Counted from the first letter of the stretch, positions 17,753 to 26,384 are shown. The stretch is 64,000 bases of DNA from an uncultured bacterium (GCA_902780135.1 CACZEK010000015.1:1-64000), one strand, 5' to 3'. Made by a program: numbers and translations. Notes: generated by a model not told the origin, from the letters alone.

Positions 17753-17828
17753 TGGCATCCCCAATGGGATTCGAACCCATGTTACCAGGATGAGAACCTG
17801 ATGTCCTAGGCCTCTAGACGATGGGGAC
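17753..17828 (-). tRNA. tRNA-Glu (anticodon CUC)
   Basis: Minus strand GTCCCCA pairs with TGGGGAT; the D-arm CGTCTAGAGGCCTAGG is typical of tRNA-Glu; the anticodon loop is TTCTCAT (CTC); the T-arm GGGTTCGAATCCC is followed by encoded CCA. It is convergent with tRNA-Gln. Confidence 0.93.
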
Positions 17829-17849
17829 GCACCGGAAGAAACAGCATTT

Positions 17850-17877
17850 AATATATACTCCGGCGGGGAAAATGCAA
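17850..17877 (-). promoter_or_regulatory. promoter of tRNA-Glu
   Basis: Minus strand TTGCAT (17872-17877), 16-bp spacer, TATATT (17850-17855). Confidence 0.65.
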
Positions 17878-17939
17878 GCGGAGAATGCGTTTTTTTCGTA
17901 AAAAAGCGTCCTGCGTCAAACGAAAAACACACTGGGCAT

Positions 17940-17968
17940 TTGACTTTCCCGCTTCGCCGTGCTATATT
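17940..17968 (+). promoter_or_regulatory. promoter of the first DA1-like gene
   Basis: TTGACT (17940-17945), 17-bp spacer, TATATT (17963-17968). The spacer end (gccgtgc) is the same as in the promoter of the second DA1-like gene. Confidence 0.85.
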
Positions 17969-18010
17969 CCATAACCCGAAACAAGATAGTTCAACCGGAT
18001 CCCGGAGCGT

Positions 18011-18808
18011 ATGATGCTGAAATACATTGCGGTTTTTTTCCTGGCGTTTGCCGTCTTGTGCCCGCTGTCCGTGCGCCTTTCCGCACAGGCTGAGGCGGCC
18101 GCGAAGTGCGCGCATTGTCAGAAGGAGAAATTCGTGTCGGTCCGGGCGAAGAACGGCGCGGGGAAGGAAGTCCCTCTCTGCTACGAATGCGCCATGCTGC
18201 CGCGTTGTGCATACTGCGAGATGCCGTCCGAGGCGGAGACGGCGGGCGGGGACCGCCTCTGCCGGGAATGCGCGAAAGACTGCATCAAGGAGAAATCCGA
18301 GGCGGAAAAAGTCATGAAGGACGTCCGCCAGGTGCTCGCTTCAAAGTTCAAAATGACCTCCAAACACAGGATCATCTGCGAACTCGGTACGCGCCGGGAG
18401 CTCAATCTGGAGGCGGACGGCGAACACAACGAGCTCGGCTGGTTCGACCCGAAGACGGTTCGCGACAAGCCGCAGTACACGATCCGCATCCTGACCGGGC
18501 TCCCGCGCGACGTGTACCGTTCGGTCGCCGCGCACGAGCTGGCGCACGACTGGATGGACGCGGAACTGCCTCACCTGATGGACAAGCCGGAGATCCGCGA
18601 GGGCTTCGCCGAGTTCGTCGCCTGGTCGTTCTCGAAATCCGAGGGGAACACGCGCATGACGGAGTACACCGAACGCCGCACCGACGACGTCTACGGCGGC
18701 GGCTTCCGCAAGGTGCGCGACATGATGGGCGACGCGAAGACGGCCCCGGAATGGAAAAAGGTCCTGCTGAAGGAGTTCCCCCTGAAGGGGAAGAAGACCG
18801 GGAAGTGA
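18011..18808 (+). CDS. secreted DA1-like zinc metallopeptidase, short paralogue
   Basis: 265 aa with a signal peptide (residues 1 to about 26). Two zinc-ribbon-like modules follow: Cys33/36 with Cys57/60, and Cys66/69 with Cys84/87. After a helical linker (KSEAEKVMKDVRQVL) comes a gluzincin-like peptidase: ILTGLPRD, then HELAH at 175-179 and EGFAE at 197-201 (probable third ligand Glu197). The order of LIM-like fingers, helical linker, GLPR, HExxH and EGxxx matches the DA1-like domain of plant DA1 peptidases. Bacterial members have no established function to my knowledge. A paralogue follows after 145 bp with its own promoter. The substrate and why zinc fingers are exported are unknown. Confidence 0.75.
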   Translation: MMLKYIAVFFLAFAVLCPLSVRLSAQAEAAAKCAHCQKEKFVSVRAKNGAGKEVPLCYECAMLPRCAYCEMPSEAETAGGDRLCRECAKDCIKEKSEAEKVMKDVRQVLASKFKMTSKHRIICELGTRRELNLEADGEHNELGWFDPKTVRDKPQYTIRILTGLPRDVYRSVAAHELAHDWMDAELPHLMDKPEIREGFAEFVAWSFSKSEGNTRMTEYTERRTDDVYGGGFRKVRDMMGDAKTAPEWKKVLLKEFPLKGKKTGK

Positions 18809-18887
18809 TCCTGCCCCGGACGGTCCCCCCGGCAAGCCGGTCTTTCCGTGCGCCGGGCGGTTTTTCGCAAAAAACGCCGCCGCGCAT

Positions 18888-18916
18888 TTGACAATCCGCC
18901 CCTGCCGTGCTATATT
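18888..18916 (+). promoter_or_regulatory. promoter of the second DA1-like gene
   Basis: TTGACA (18888-18893), 17-bp spacer, TATATT (18911-18916). Confidence 0.88.
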
Positions 18917-18953
18917 CTTGTTCAATATGAACCAATAACGGAGTCCCGGACGC

Positions 18954-19973
18954 ATGATGCTCAAACGTTTTTTCTGTCTGCTTCTGGCGTTTGCCCTTTT
19001 CTTTCCGCTTTGCGGCAGGGTGTTCGCGGCGCGGAACGTCATGACCTGCGACTGGTGCGGCAAGAAGATATCGTCCAACGCGTCGTTCCTGCGGTCCGAG
19101 GACAAGAATTTCTGCAGCGAGAAATGCTTCAACCAGTACGCGGAATCGCTCCTTCCGGTCTGCGACGTCTGCGGCAGGCACTTCAAGGAAGGCTTTACCA
19201 GCGACGGCAAAAACTACTGTTCGAAAGCCTGCCTGGAGACGTCGTTCCGCGAGTGCTGCCACTGCCACCGCCGCGAGCCGAGCGGCGTCATCATCGGCGA
19301 AAACCTCTTCCTCTGCTCGTACTGCAAGGAGCTTCCCGCCTGCGCCAGCTGCCAGATGCCGCTCGACAAGTTCGCGAAGGACCTCGGCGACGGCCGCAGC
19401 ATCTGCCGCGACTGCGCGCGCGATGCCGTTTCCTCGCAATCGGAGATGGACTCGCTGATGAAAACGCTCCGGCAGGAGCTCGCCGACAAGTTCAAGATGA
19501 GAACGGACCACGACATCAAATACGAGCTGTGCAGCCGGAACACGCTCAAAAAGGAATCCGACAGAGACGGCGAACGCGAGCTCGGCCTCTTCGTTTTCAA
19601 CCGGAACACGCTCACCTTTTTCAACCGTCCCATCCGCAGCAAGGACGAATTCCGCATCCTGATCCTGAACGGGCTGGCGCCGGATTTCTTCCGCGGGGTC
19701 GCGGCGCACGAGCTCGCCCACGACTGGATGCAGGAGAATGTGCCGCACATCGACGATCCGCAGATGCGCGAAGGGTTCGCCGAGTTCGTTTCCTGGGCGT
19801 ATGCCAAGGAGGAAAAGCTCGACCGCGTCCCGTGGCGCATGGAGCAGAACACCGATCCGGTCTACGGCGACGGCTTCCGCAAGGTGCGCGACATGATGGG
19901 CGAAGCGCGCACGGCATACGAGTGGAAAAAGATCCTGCTGAAAGCCTGTCCCGCGCCCGCCGGCGCCAAATAA
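18954..19973 (+). CDS. secreted DA1-like zinc metallopeptidase, long paralogue
   Basis: 339 aa, clearly homologous to the gene before it (same MMLK signal peptide start, same catalytic core) but with four Cys modules instead of two: Cys32/35-54/58, Cys70/73-89/93, Cys101/104-121/124 and Cys130/133-151/154. The peptidase core has LNGLAPDFFRGVAAHELAH with HELAH at 252-256, EGFAEF from 273, and a conserved tail DPVYGDGFRKVRDMMGEA shared with the paralogue. Expansion of the zinc modules by duplication is likely. It is followed 16 bp later by a membrane-protein gene, probably co-transcribed. Substrate unknown. Confidence 0.75.
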   Translation: MMLKRFFCLLLAFALFFPLCGRVFAARNVMTCDWCGKKISSNASFLRSEDKNFCSEKCFNQYAESLLPVCDVCGRHFKEGFTSDGKNYCSKACLETSFRECCHCHRREPSGVIIGENLFLCSYCKELPACASCQMPLDKFAKDLGDGRSICRDCARDAVSSQSEMDSLMKTLRQELADKFKMRTDHDIKYELCSRNTLKKESDRDGERELGLFVFNRNTLTFFNRPIRSKDEFRILILNGLAPDFFRGVAAHELAHDWMQENVPHIDDPQMREGFAEFVSWAYAKEEKLDRVPWRMEQNTDPVYGDGFRKVRDMMGEARTAYEWKKILLKACPAPAGAK

Positions 19974-19989
19974 ATAGGGGGATGCCTCC

Positions 19990-20781
19990 ATGTCGAATCT
20001 TCTGTCCGTTTTCGTGCTGTTCGCCGTACTCGTCATCTTTCCCGTGTTCATCTTCTATCTGCTGGTCCGCGCCGTCCGCGACAAGGGGACGCGCTGGTGG
20101 GGCATCGTGATCCTGCTCTCCATCCTCACCTGCTACTGCACCACCATGGTCGGCATTGCCGGGCTGGTCGTCGGCGGGAACGCCACCGGGTCCGCCGCGC
20201 TGGAGAACCGTTACTGCGGGGCGTTCCGCGAGGCTCTGGCGCAGACGGAGACGCTCCCCGACGCGTTCGCGCGCATGGACGAGATTTCCGCCGGGGACGA
20301 TTACCGGATCCGCGAACCGGAGAAAAACCTGCGGTTCCGCTACGTCTGGCTGCTGGGCGGCTGTTTCCTGTTCGCCGGCGCGAACCTGATGATGTTCGGC
20401 CCCGGCCGCCGCGAAAAACGCCACCCCGCCGACTGCATCGTGATGGTCCTCGCCGCGCTGGTCGTTTTCCTGACCGGGATCTGGCAGATCGCCTGGGGCA
20501 ACGGATACGCGTTTCAGGCGACGGCGTACCGCCGCATGCTGACGCAGTGGCATGAGAATCTCCCGCCGGACGCGATCCATGAGACGAATGCGGAGATCGC
20601 GGCGAAACTTGCCGAAGACGCCAATGTGAACAGCCTGAACAAGCTCAGACTGAAGTTCCTCGTGCTTTCCGGCGAAAACGCCGCTGCGCCGGGAACGGAA
20701 AAAACCGGTTCCCCGGCAGAACAGGCGGAACAGGCGGAACCGTCCGCGGCGGAAGAGAATGCCGCAGACGCGGCGGACTGA
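19990..20781 (+). CDS. four-helix membrane protein of unknown function
   Basis: 263 aa. I do not recognise the family. Four hydrophobic helices are seen at about residues 4-27, 38-62, 120-137 and 150-168. A polar loop of about 55 residues lies between helices 2 and 3, and a Glu/Ala-rich cytoplasmic or periplasmic tail ends the protein (AEQAEQAEPSAAEENAADAAD). It starts 16 bp after the second DA1-like peptidase and is likely in its operon, so it may anchor or be a substrate of that peptidase; inference only. Its stop is 2 bp from the convergent nspC stop. Confidence 0.7.
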   Translation: MSNLLSVFVLFAVLVIFPVFIFYLLVRAVRDKGTRWWGIVILLSILTCYCTTMVGIAGLVVGGNATGSAALENRYCGAFREALAQTETLPDAFARMDEISAGDDYRIREPEKNLRFRYVWLLGGCFLFAGANLMMFGPGRREKRHPADCIVMVLAALVVFLTGIWQIAWGNGYAFQATAYRRMLTQWHENLPPDAIHETNAEIAAKLAEDANVNSLNKLRLKFLVLSGENAAAPGTEKTGSPAEQAEQAEPSAAEENAADAAD

Positions 20782-20783
20782 GC

Positions 20784-21929
20784 TTACGACAGACGGTTTT
20801 TGAAGTCGTCGTAGCCGAACGATTTGATCAGTTTGAACTCGCCGGTGTCCGGGTCGAACGTCGCGATCGAGGGCAGGGCGAGCCCGTTGAACGTATTCGT
20901 CTTCACCATCGTATACAGCGCCATGTCCAGGAATTCCACGCGGTCGCCGACCTTCAGCGGCGCGGGGAACGAATAATCCCCGATCACGTCGCCCGCGAGG
21001 CAGGAATGCCCCGCCAGACGGTATTCGTACGGATGCACGCCCGGTTCGTCCGCGCCCGCCAGCGGCGGCGTGTACGGCATTTCGATCACGTCCGGCATGT
21101 GCGCCTCCGCCGAGACGTCCAGCACCGCGATCTCGCCGTCGTTCTCCACGATGTCGAGCACGGTCCCGAAGAGCGAACCGGCGTTCAGCACGACCGCCTC
21201 GCCGGGCTCCAAATACACGGTCAGATGCGGATACCGCGCGTGGAACTGCGTCAGGATGCGCACGAGGCGTTCGATGTCGTAGCCGGGGCGCGTGATGTGG
21301 TGTCCGCCGCCGAAGTTCACCCATTGCATATCCTTCAGCAGGTCGCCGAAATGCGCCTCGAACGCCTCCATGGTGCGTTCCAGCGCGTCCGAATCCTGTT
21401 CGCACAGCGTGTGGAAATGCAGCCCGCTGATGCCGTCCAGAGATTCCCCGGCGAACTTCGCCCGCTTGATCCCGAGGCGCGATTTCGGCGCGCACGGCGA
21501 ATAGATTTCGCGTACCGCCTCGCCGTGCTCCGGGTTCACGCGCAGCCCGAACTTCACGCGGTCCGCCGCCTCCGCCGTGAGGGCGCGGTAACGCCGCCAC
21601 TGGCCGAACGAGTTGAATACGACCGTGGTGCAGTACCGGAGCATCTCGCGCAGGTCGGATTCCGAGTACGCCGCCGCGAATCCGTGCGTCTCTTTGCCGA
21701 ATTCCTCGTGCCCCAGGCGCGCCTCGTGCGGCGAGCTCGCGCACGTGCCGTCCAGCACGCTGGAGATCAGCGGGTACACGGCGAACATGGAGAATGCCTT
21801 CTGCGCGAGCAGGATCTTCACTCCGGCGCGCCGCCGGACATCGTTCAGGATTTCCAGGTTGCGGCGCAGGGCGGCGAGGTCGACGACGAAACACGGGGTA
21901 GGGGGTATCTTCGGATCAAGGTTTTTCAT
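20784..21929 (-). CDS. nspC: carboxynorspermidine/carboxyspermidine decarboxylase
   Basis: 381 aa from ATG 21929; the longer open frame is rejected because it runs through tRNA-Pro. It is a PLP-dependent fold III decarboxylase of the alanine-racemase superfamily making norspermidine or spermidine from the carboxy form. The PLP lysine is in LLAQKAFS (Lys44). Other family motifs are SSPHEARLG, GLRVNPEH, SRLGI, HFHTLCEQ, WVNFGGGHHIT, EPGEAVV and AGHSCLAGD. Its usual partner, carboxyspermidine dehydrogenase, is not in the window. No ribosome binding site or promoter lies in the 27 bp between it and tRNA-Pro, which suggests transcription from the tRNA promoter. Confidence 0.93.
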   Translation of the reverse strand: MKNLDPKIPPTPCFVVDLAALRRNLEILNDVRRRAGVKILLAQKAFSMFAVYPLISSVLDGTCASSPHEARLGHEEFGKETHGFAAAYSESDLREMLRYCTTVVFNSFGQWRRYRALTAEAADRVKFGLRVNPEHGEAVREIYSPCAPKSRLGIKRAKFAGESLDGISGLHFHTLCEQDSDALERTMEAFEAHFGDLLKDMQWVNFGGGHHITRPGYDIERLVRILTQFHARYPHLTVYLEPGEAVVLNAGSLFGTVLDIVENDGEIAVLDVSAEAHMPDVIEMPYTPPLAGADEPGVHPYEYRLAGHSCLAGDVIGDYSFPAPLKVGDRVEFLDMALYTMVKTNTFNGLALPSIATFDPDTGEFKLIKSFGYDDFKNRLS

Positions 21930-21956
21930 GGGCGTTCGGACGTATGACTTAAAAGC

Positions 21957-22033
21957 TGGTCGGGGCAACAGGACTTGAACCTGCGACCTCATGCTCCCAA
22001 AGCACGCGCTCTACCAGGCTGAGCTATACCCCG
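21957..22033 (-). tRNA. tRNA-Pro (anticodon UGG)
   Basis: Minus strand CGGGGTA pairs with TGCCCCG; the D-arm is GCTCAGCCTGGTAGAGC; the anticodon loop TTTGGGA gives TGG; the T-loop is TTCAAGT and CCA is encoded. It ends 27 bp before nspC. Confidence 0.94.
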
Positions 22034-22049
22034 AAAAAAAGGAAATAAT

Positions 22050-22078
22050 ACTTTACCGCATTTTCCGGAAAAAAGCAA
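22050..22078 (-). promoter_or_regulatory. promoter of tRNA-Pro (and probably nspC)
   Basis: Minus strand TTGCTT (22073-22078), 17-bp spacer, TAAAGT (22050-22055). Confidence 0.6.
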
Positions 22079-22234
22079 GCGGAAACGGAAAAAAAGACGC
22101 CGGAAAGCGCGCTCCCCGCCTCGCGGAGAAAACCCGGACTTCCGAAAAAGCGGGGCGGTCCGGCTTTTTTTTCTTCACGGGCGGTTTCGCCGGGGACGGT
22201 CAGGACGACGGGTGAACAGGTTTTCGCTGGAACG

Positions 22235-22268
22235 AAAAACGCGCCCGGGGCGGAAACCCCGGACGCGC
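22235..22268 (-). terminator. terminator of the EF-G paralogue
   Basis: Arms gcgcccgggg (22241-22250) and ccccggacgcgc (22257-22268); on the minus strand a short T-run follows (22235-22239). Confidence 0.75.
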
Positions 22269-22299
22269 TGAAGTTCATTCCGAGACTTCTGGACGCTGC

Positions 22300-24330
22300 T
22301 TATTCGTCCTCGTCGGAATCGTCGTGGAACTTGCTGATGATGTCGTTCATGACGTTCGGCGGAACGGTCTCGTAGCGGGCGAAATCGACTTCGTAGGAGC
22401 CCTGTCCCTGGGTCATGGAGCGGAGTTCGGTGGCGAACTTCTGGATTTCGGCTTCGGGGACTTCGGCTTCGAGGACCTGGAGGCCGTCCTTCATGCTCAT
22501 GCCGAGGATGCGGCCGCGCTTGTGGTTGAGCGCGCCGTTGACGTCGCCGGTGAAGGCGTCGGGGATCATGACCTTGATGTCCATGATGGGCTCGAGCAGG
22601 GCGGGGCGGGACTTCGCCATGGCGTCCTTGAAGGCGCGGCGGGTGGCGATCTTGAACGCCATTTCGGAGGAGTCGACCTCGTGGTACTTGCCGTCGAACA
22701 CGGTCACGCGCATGTTTTCGACCACGCAGCCTGCGAGCGGGCCGCGTTCCATGGCTTCGTGGATGCCCTTTTCGACCGCGGGGATGAAGTTCTTCGGGAT
22801 GGCGCCGCCGACGATGGCGTTGACGAATTCATAGCCGCCCTCGAAGGGTTCCATGCGGAGGTGGACTTCGGCGAACTGGCCGTGGCCGCCGGACTGCTTT
22901 TTGTGGCGGTAGGCGGCTTCGCCGCGGCCCTGGATGGTCTCGCGGTAGGCGATCTTCGGGAGCTCGAGGCGGACGTCGACCTTGGCGGTCGCCTTGAGGT
23001 TCTTGATGGCGATGTTGATGTGCTGTTCGCCCATGCCCTTGAGCAGGGATTCGTGGGTCTCGTCGTTGCGCTCGATGTAGAGGGTCGGGTCGCATTCGGA
23101 GAGGCGCTGGAGGCCCTGGATGATCTTGTCTTCGTCGCCGCTCTTGGTGGCGTACAGGGCGAAGGAGATGACGGGCTTCGGATAGACCTGACGCGGCATC
23201 GCGTGGTTGTCCTTGGTGGCGCCGAGCGTGTCGCCGGTGGTGGTGTTTTTGAGCTTGGCGACGCCGACGATGCAGCCGGGGCAGACTTCCTCGACCGGGA
23301 TCTGGGTCTTGCCCTGGAGCAGGACGAGCTGGCCGACGCGCTCCTTGGCGCTCTTGTTGAGGTTGATCATGTCGGTGTTGCACGCGATCTTGCCGGTGAG
23401 CACGCGGAGATACGCCATCTGGCCGATGAAGGGGTCGAGCGCGCTCTTGAAGACGTAGGCGGCCGCGGGGCCGTCTTCCGCGGGGACGATCTCGGTGCCG
23501 TCTTCCGCCTTGCGGACGCGTTCGAGCGGGTTCGGCATGAGGGAGACGACGCCGTCCATGAGCTCGGCGACGCCGAGGTCCTTGGCGGTGGAGCCGGCGA
23601 ACACGGGGACGAGGCTGCCGGAGAAGATGGCTTTGTGGAGGCCCTTGGCGATCTCTTCGGCGGAGAGCTCTTCGCCTTCGAGGTAGCGTTCCATGAGCGC
23701 TTCATCGGATTCCGCGGCGGCGTCCTTCAGCATCGTGCGGTATTCTTCCACGGTGTCCTTCAGGTCGGCGGGGATCTCGCTGTCCGGGGTGTCCAGCACG
23801 CTGATGACCTTGGAGAAGTTGCCTTCCTTGCCGACGGGGAGCGTCATCGGGACGCAGACGGTCTTGCCGTACGCTTCCTGGAGGTGCTCCAGCACGGTGT
23901 CGAAGCTGGCGCGCTCGCGGTCGAGGCGGTTCACGAAGACCATGCGCGGGAGGAGGAAGTCGCGGGCGAAGGACCAGGCGCGGGTGGAGCCGATCTGGAT
24001 GCCGTCGACGCCGTCGAGGACGATCACGGCGAAGCCGCAGGAACGGAAGGAGGAAATGACCTCGCCGACGAACTCGCCGTAGCCGGGAGTGTCGGTCAGG
24101 AAGAGCTTGTGGTCCTTCCAGTCGCAGTGCATGAACGAGGCGTAGATGCTGGAACGCTTGTCCTGCTCGTCGGGGGTGAAGTCGGAAACGCTGGTCTTGG
24201 CGTCGACGGAGCCGAGACGGTCGACTGCGCCCGCCTTGAACAGCATGAGGTCGCAAAGCGTGGTTTTGCCGCAGCCGTTGTGTCCGGCGACGACGAAGTT
24301 GCGGATCTGCGCGGAATTGGTGATCTTCAT
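22300..24330 (-). CDS. elongation factor G-like GTPase (EF-G paralogue)
   Basis: 676 aa, with the EF-G domain order: GTPase, beta-barrel, and domains III-V. The P-loop is GHNGCGKTT instead of the canonical AHxDAGKTT. Switch II is DTPGYGEF, with Tyr where true EF-G has the catalytic His (DTPGHVDF). The guanine motif reads NRLD rather than NKMD. These changes are characteristic of the EF-G-like paralogue family rather than translocating FusA. Domain IV shows the RHKKQSGGHGQFAEV segment. It sits alone with a strong promoter and a structured leader of about 135 nt. A role in translation or ribosome rescue is inferred from the family. Confidence 0.9.
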   Translation of the reverse strand: MKITNSAQIRNFVVAGHNGCGKTTLCDLMLFKAGAVDRLGSVDAKTSVSDFTPDEQDKRSSIYASFMHCDWKDHKLFLTDTPGYGEFVGEVISSFRSCGFAVIVLDGVDGIQIGSTRAWSFARDFLLPRMVFVNRLDRERASFDTVLEHLQEAYGKTVCVPMTLPVGKEGNFSKVISVLDTPDSEIPADLKDTVEEYRTMLKDAAAESDEALMERYLEGEELSAEEIAKGLHKAIFSGSLVPVFAGSTAKDLGVAELMDGVVSLMPNPLERVRKAEDGTEIVPAEDGPAAAYVFKSALDPFIGQMAYLRVLTGKIACNTDMINLNKSAKERVGQLVLLQGKTQIPVEEVCPGCIVGVAKLKNTTTGDTLGATKDNHAMPRQVYPKPVISFALYATKSGDEDKIIQGLQRLSECDPTLYIERNDETHESLLKGMGEQHINIAIKNLKATAKVDVRLELPKIAYRETIQGRGEAAYRHKKQSGGHGQFAEVHLRMEPFEGGYEFVNAIVGGAIPKNFIPAVEKGIHEAMERGPLAGCVVENMRVTVFDGKYHEVDSSEMAFKIATRRAFKDAMAKSRPALLEPIMDIKVMIPDAFTGDVNGALNHKRGRILGMSMKDGLQVLEAEVPEAEIQKFATELRSMTQGQGSYEVDFARYETVPPNVMNDIISKFHDDSDEDE

Positions 24331-24471
24331 TTGGTTTTTTGCTCCTTGTATGTGAGTTTGAATTGTGTTCGGCTGTCACGGCGGCAAGCTCGAAACGCGC
24401 GGGTCCCGCAGGGACAAAAACAGCCCCGCGCGACACCCTTTTCAGAATGCAGCCGTATTTTCCATCCTCTA

Positions 24472-24500
24472 ATAATAGCACGTCTTTCCGCGTATGTCAA
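24472..24500 (-). promoter_or_regulatory. promoter of the EF-G paralogue
   Basis: Minus strand TTGACA (24495-24500), 17-bp spacer, TATTAT (24472-24477). The leader to the ATG is about 135 nt and contains a two-level hairpin at 24396-24432. Confidence 0.85.
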
Positions 24501-24611
24501 ACCGTCTTTGACACAAAATGATACTTTTCTTCGGTGTTTCGACGGTTTTCCGGTCCTTCCGGGACACGGAACGTTTTTCCGGCGGCGCGCTTCCCTTCCG
24601 CGCCGGCGAAC

Positions 24612-25985
24612 TTACAGCAGCTCGTCGTCCTTCACGACGTTCGGCACCTGGAAGTTGCTCAGCTCGACGAACTCGTTCCTGCCGTAGTTCAGCACGGCGC
24701 GGACCAGCGACGGGATCGGGAGCGTGGTGATGATGGAGAGGATGATGATGGCGTTGAAGAACCGGTCGTCGAGGATGCCCGTGTCCTTGCCGATCGCCGC
24801 CGCGGCGAGCGTGGCGGAAAGCTGCGGCACGGTCATGAGCCCGGCGGCGAGGCTCGCCTTGTGGCTGTAGCCGGAGAGCTTCATGGCGGCGAACCCGCTG
24901 CCGACCTTGCTGCCGATGAGCCCCGCCACGGTCAGCAGCACGATCACGATGTTGCCCATCTGGAAAAACGCGCTGAAATCGGTCTTCATGCCGATGGAGA
25001 TGAACAGGAACGGGATCAGGAACCCGTAGCCGATGCTCTCGAACCGCTTGAACAGCAGCTGGTCGCGTTCGCGCACCACGCGCGAAAGCCCCAGCCCCGC
25101 GATGAACGCGCCGACCACCAGGTTGATGCCGAAGAGCTCGCCGACGATGACCGTGACCAGGATCATGAGCAGCAGGAGCGTGATCACGATGTCGTCGCTG
25201 AGCTTGAAGTGCGACAGCACCCAGCGCCCGAAGCTGTTCGTGATGAAGATCATCGCCCCCAGGTACACCAGAACGATCAGCAGGAAGACCGGCAGGAAGC
25301 TGTTCCCCAGGATGTGCGTGTCCATGTGGTCGAAGATCGACAGCGTGCCGCGCCCGACCATGTGCGAGATGTTCTGCGACTGCCGGAACAGCTGCACGCT
25401 GACCGCCAGCAGGATGATCGAGGCGATGTCCGTGATGACCGTGGAGATCAGGACCGCCGCGCCGAACCGCGTGTGCGAGAGCTTCAGCTCGCGGATGACC
25501 GGGAACACGATGCCGACCGAGTGCGAGGCGAAAAGCGAGGCGTACAGCACTTTGCCGGCGAGTTCGTCCGGGCAGAAATGCTGGTAGATCCAGTAGCCCG
25601 TCACGGCGGGGATGAAGAACGTCAGGACGCTCAGCATCGCCACGGCTTTCCGCGCGGACCGGATCAGCCGGAAGTCCGCCTCCATCCCGGCGAGCGCCAT
25701 CAGGAACATCAGCCCGAGCGAGCCGAGCGAATCCACGAACGTGTTGAACTGCGCCGCCGTGTTCGCCGCCGTCTGCGCCTCCTCGCCCGGCGTGCCGAGG
25801 AAGCTCAGCCATTTGGAGAGCACCGCCACCAGGTCGAATCCGAGCAGGCCGTTCGACCCGATGAGCATGCCCACCACCAGCAGCGCGATCACGTTCGGGA
25901 TGTGGTATTTGCGGAGCAGAAACGGGAATATCGCCATCAGGGCGGTCAGCGCGATGAAAAGAATCAGAAAGGAGGAGTCGTTCAT
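24612..25985 (-). CDS. CPA2-family cation:proton antiporter
   Basis: 457 aa from ATG 25985, chosen because translation further upstream would run through tRNA-Leu and because a promoter sits at 26047-26075. It has 12-13 hydrophobic helices with the family features LLVGMLIGSNGLLGF (helix 2), FLMALAGMEADF (the Kef/NapA-type LxGxE/D motif) and LFASHSVGIVFPV. No C-terminal TrkA-N or RCK domain is present. It probably exchanges Na+ or K+ for protons across the inner membrane. The ion is not predictable from sequence. Confidence 0.87.
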   Translation of the reverse strand: MNDSSFLILFIALTALMAIFPFLLRKYHIPNVIALLVVGMLIGSNGLLGFDLVAVLSKWLSFLGTPGEEAQTAANTAAQFNTFVDSLGSLGLMFLMALAGMEADFRLIRSARKAVAMLSVLTFFIPAVTGYWIYQHFCPDELAGKVLYASLFASHSVGIVFPVIRELKLSHTRFGAAVLISTVITDIASIILLAVSVQLFRQSQNISHMVGRGTLSIFDHMDTHILGNSFLPVFLLIVLVYLGAMIFITNSFGRWVLSHFKLSDDIVITLLLLMILVTVIVGELFGINLVVGAFIAGLGLSRVVRERDQLLFKRFESIGYGFLIPFLFISIGMKTDFSAFFQMGNIVIVLLTVAGLIGSKVGSGFAAMKLSGYSHKASLAAGLMTVPQLSATLAAAAIGKDTGILDDRFFNAIIILSIITTLPIPSLVRAVLNYGRNEFVELSNFQVPNVVKDDELL

Positions 25986-26046
25986 GGTATCCCGGTGTTG
26001 CTGGTTCGGACGGCGGATGGAAAATGCGTTTCCGCGCCGTTCCCGT

Positions 26047-26075
26047 ACTATACCATCACCCGGCCCGTTTTTCAA
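26047..26075 (-). promoter_or_regulatory. promoter of the antiporter gene
   Basis: Minus strand TTGAAA (26070-26075), 17-bp spacer, TATAGT (26047-26052). It supports independent transcription from the upstream tRNA-Leu. Confidence 0.75.
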
Positions 26076-26195
26076 GACGGCATCCGGGAAAACATGAAAA
26101 AAACAGCGTCCGGGCGCGTCGCGGGGAACGGGGAAACAGCGGGGGGCGAAAACGGAGACAGAAAAAAAGCCCGGGACAACGGGGCTTGAAAAAAG

Positions 26196-26281
26196 TGGTG
26201 CCGACGAAAGGACTTGAACCTTCACCCTCGTGAAAGGACTGCGACCTGAACGCAGCGCGTCTGCCATTCCGCCACGTCGGC
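26196..26281 (-). tRNA. tRNA-Leu (anticodon CAG)
   Basis: Minus strand acceptor GCCGACG pairs with CGTCGGC; the anticodon loop TTCAGGT gives CAG; a long class II variable arm and T-loop TTCAAGT are present; CCA is encoded. Confidence 0.94.
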
Positions 26282-26314
26282 AACCGGACGGCTGTTTCAT
26301 CAGCCGGAGTAAAT

Positions 26315-26343
26315 ACTATAGCGCAAATCCGGAAGAAAATCAA
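26315..26343 (-). promoter_or_regulatory. promoter of tRNA-Leu
   Basis: Minus strand TTGATT (26338-26343), 17-bp spacer, TATAGT (26315-26320). Confidence 0.7.
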
Positions 26344-26384
26344 GTTCGGAATGAAAAAAAATCCAACTTTTTTTCTCTTTTCGG

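Noticed and set aside
22324..24687. Open frame of 787 codons opposite the EF-G paralogue
   Set aside because: Antisense shadow with low-complexity translation; the EF-G motifs are on the minus strand.
25986..26300. N-terminal extension of the antiporter
   Set aside because: It would translate tRNA-Leu and the antiporter promoter.
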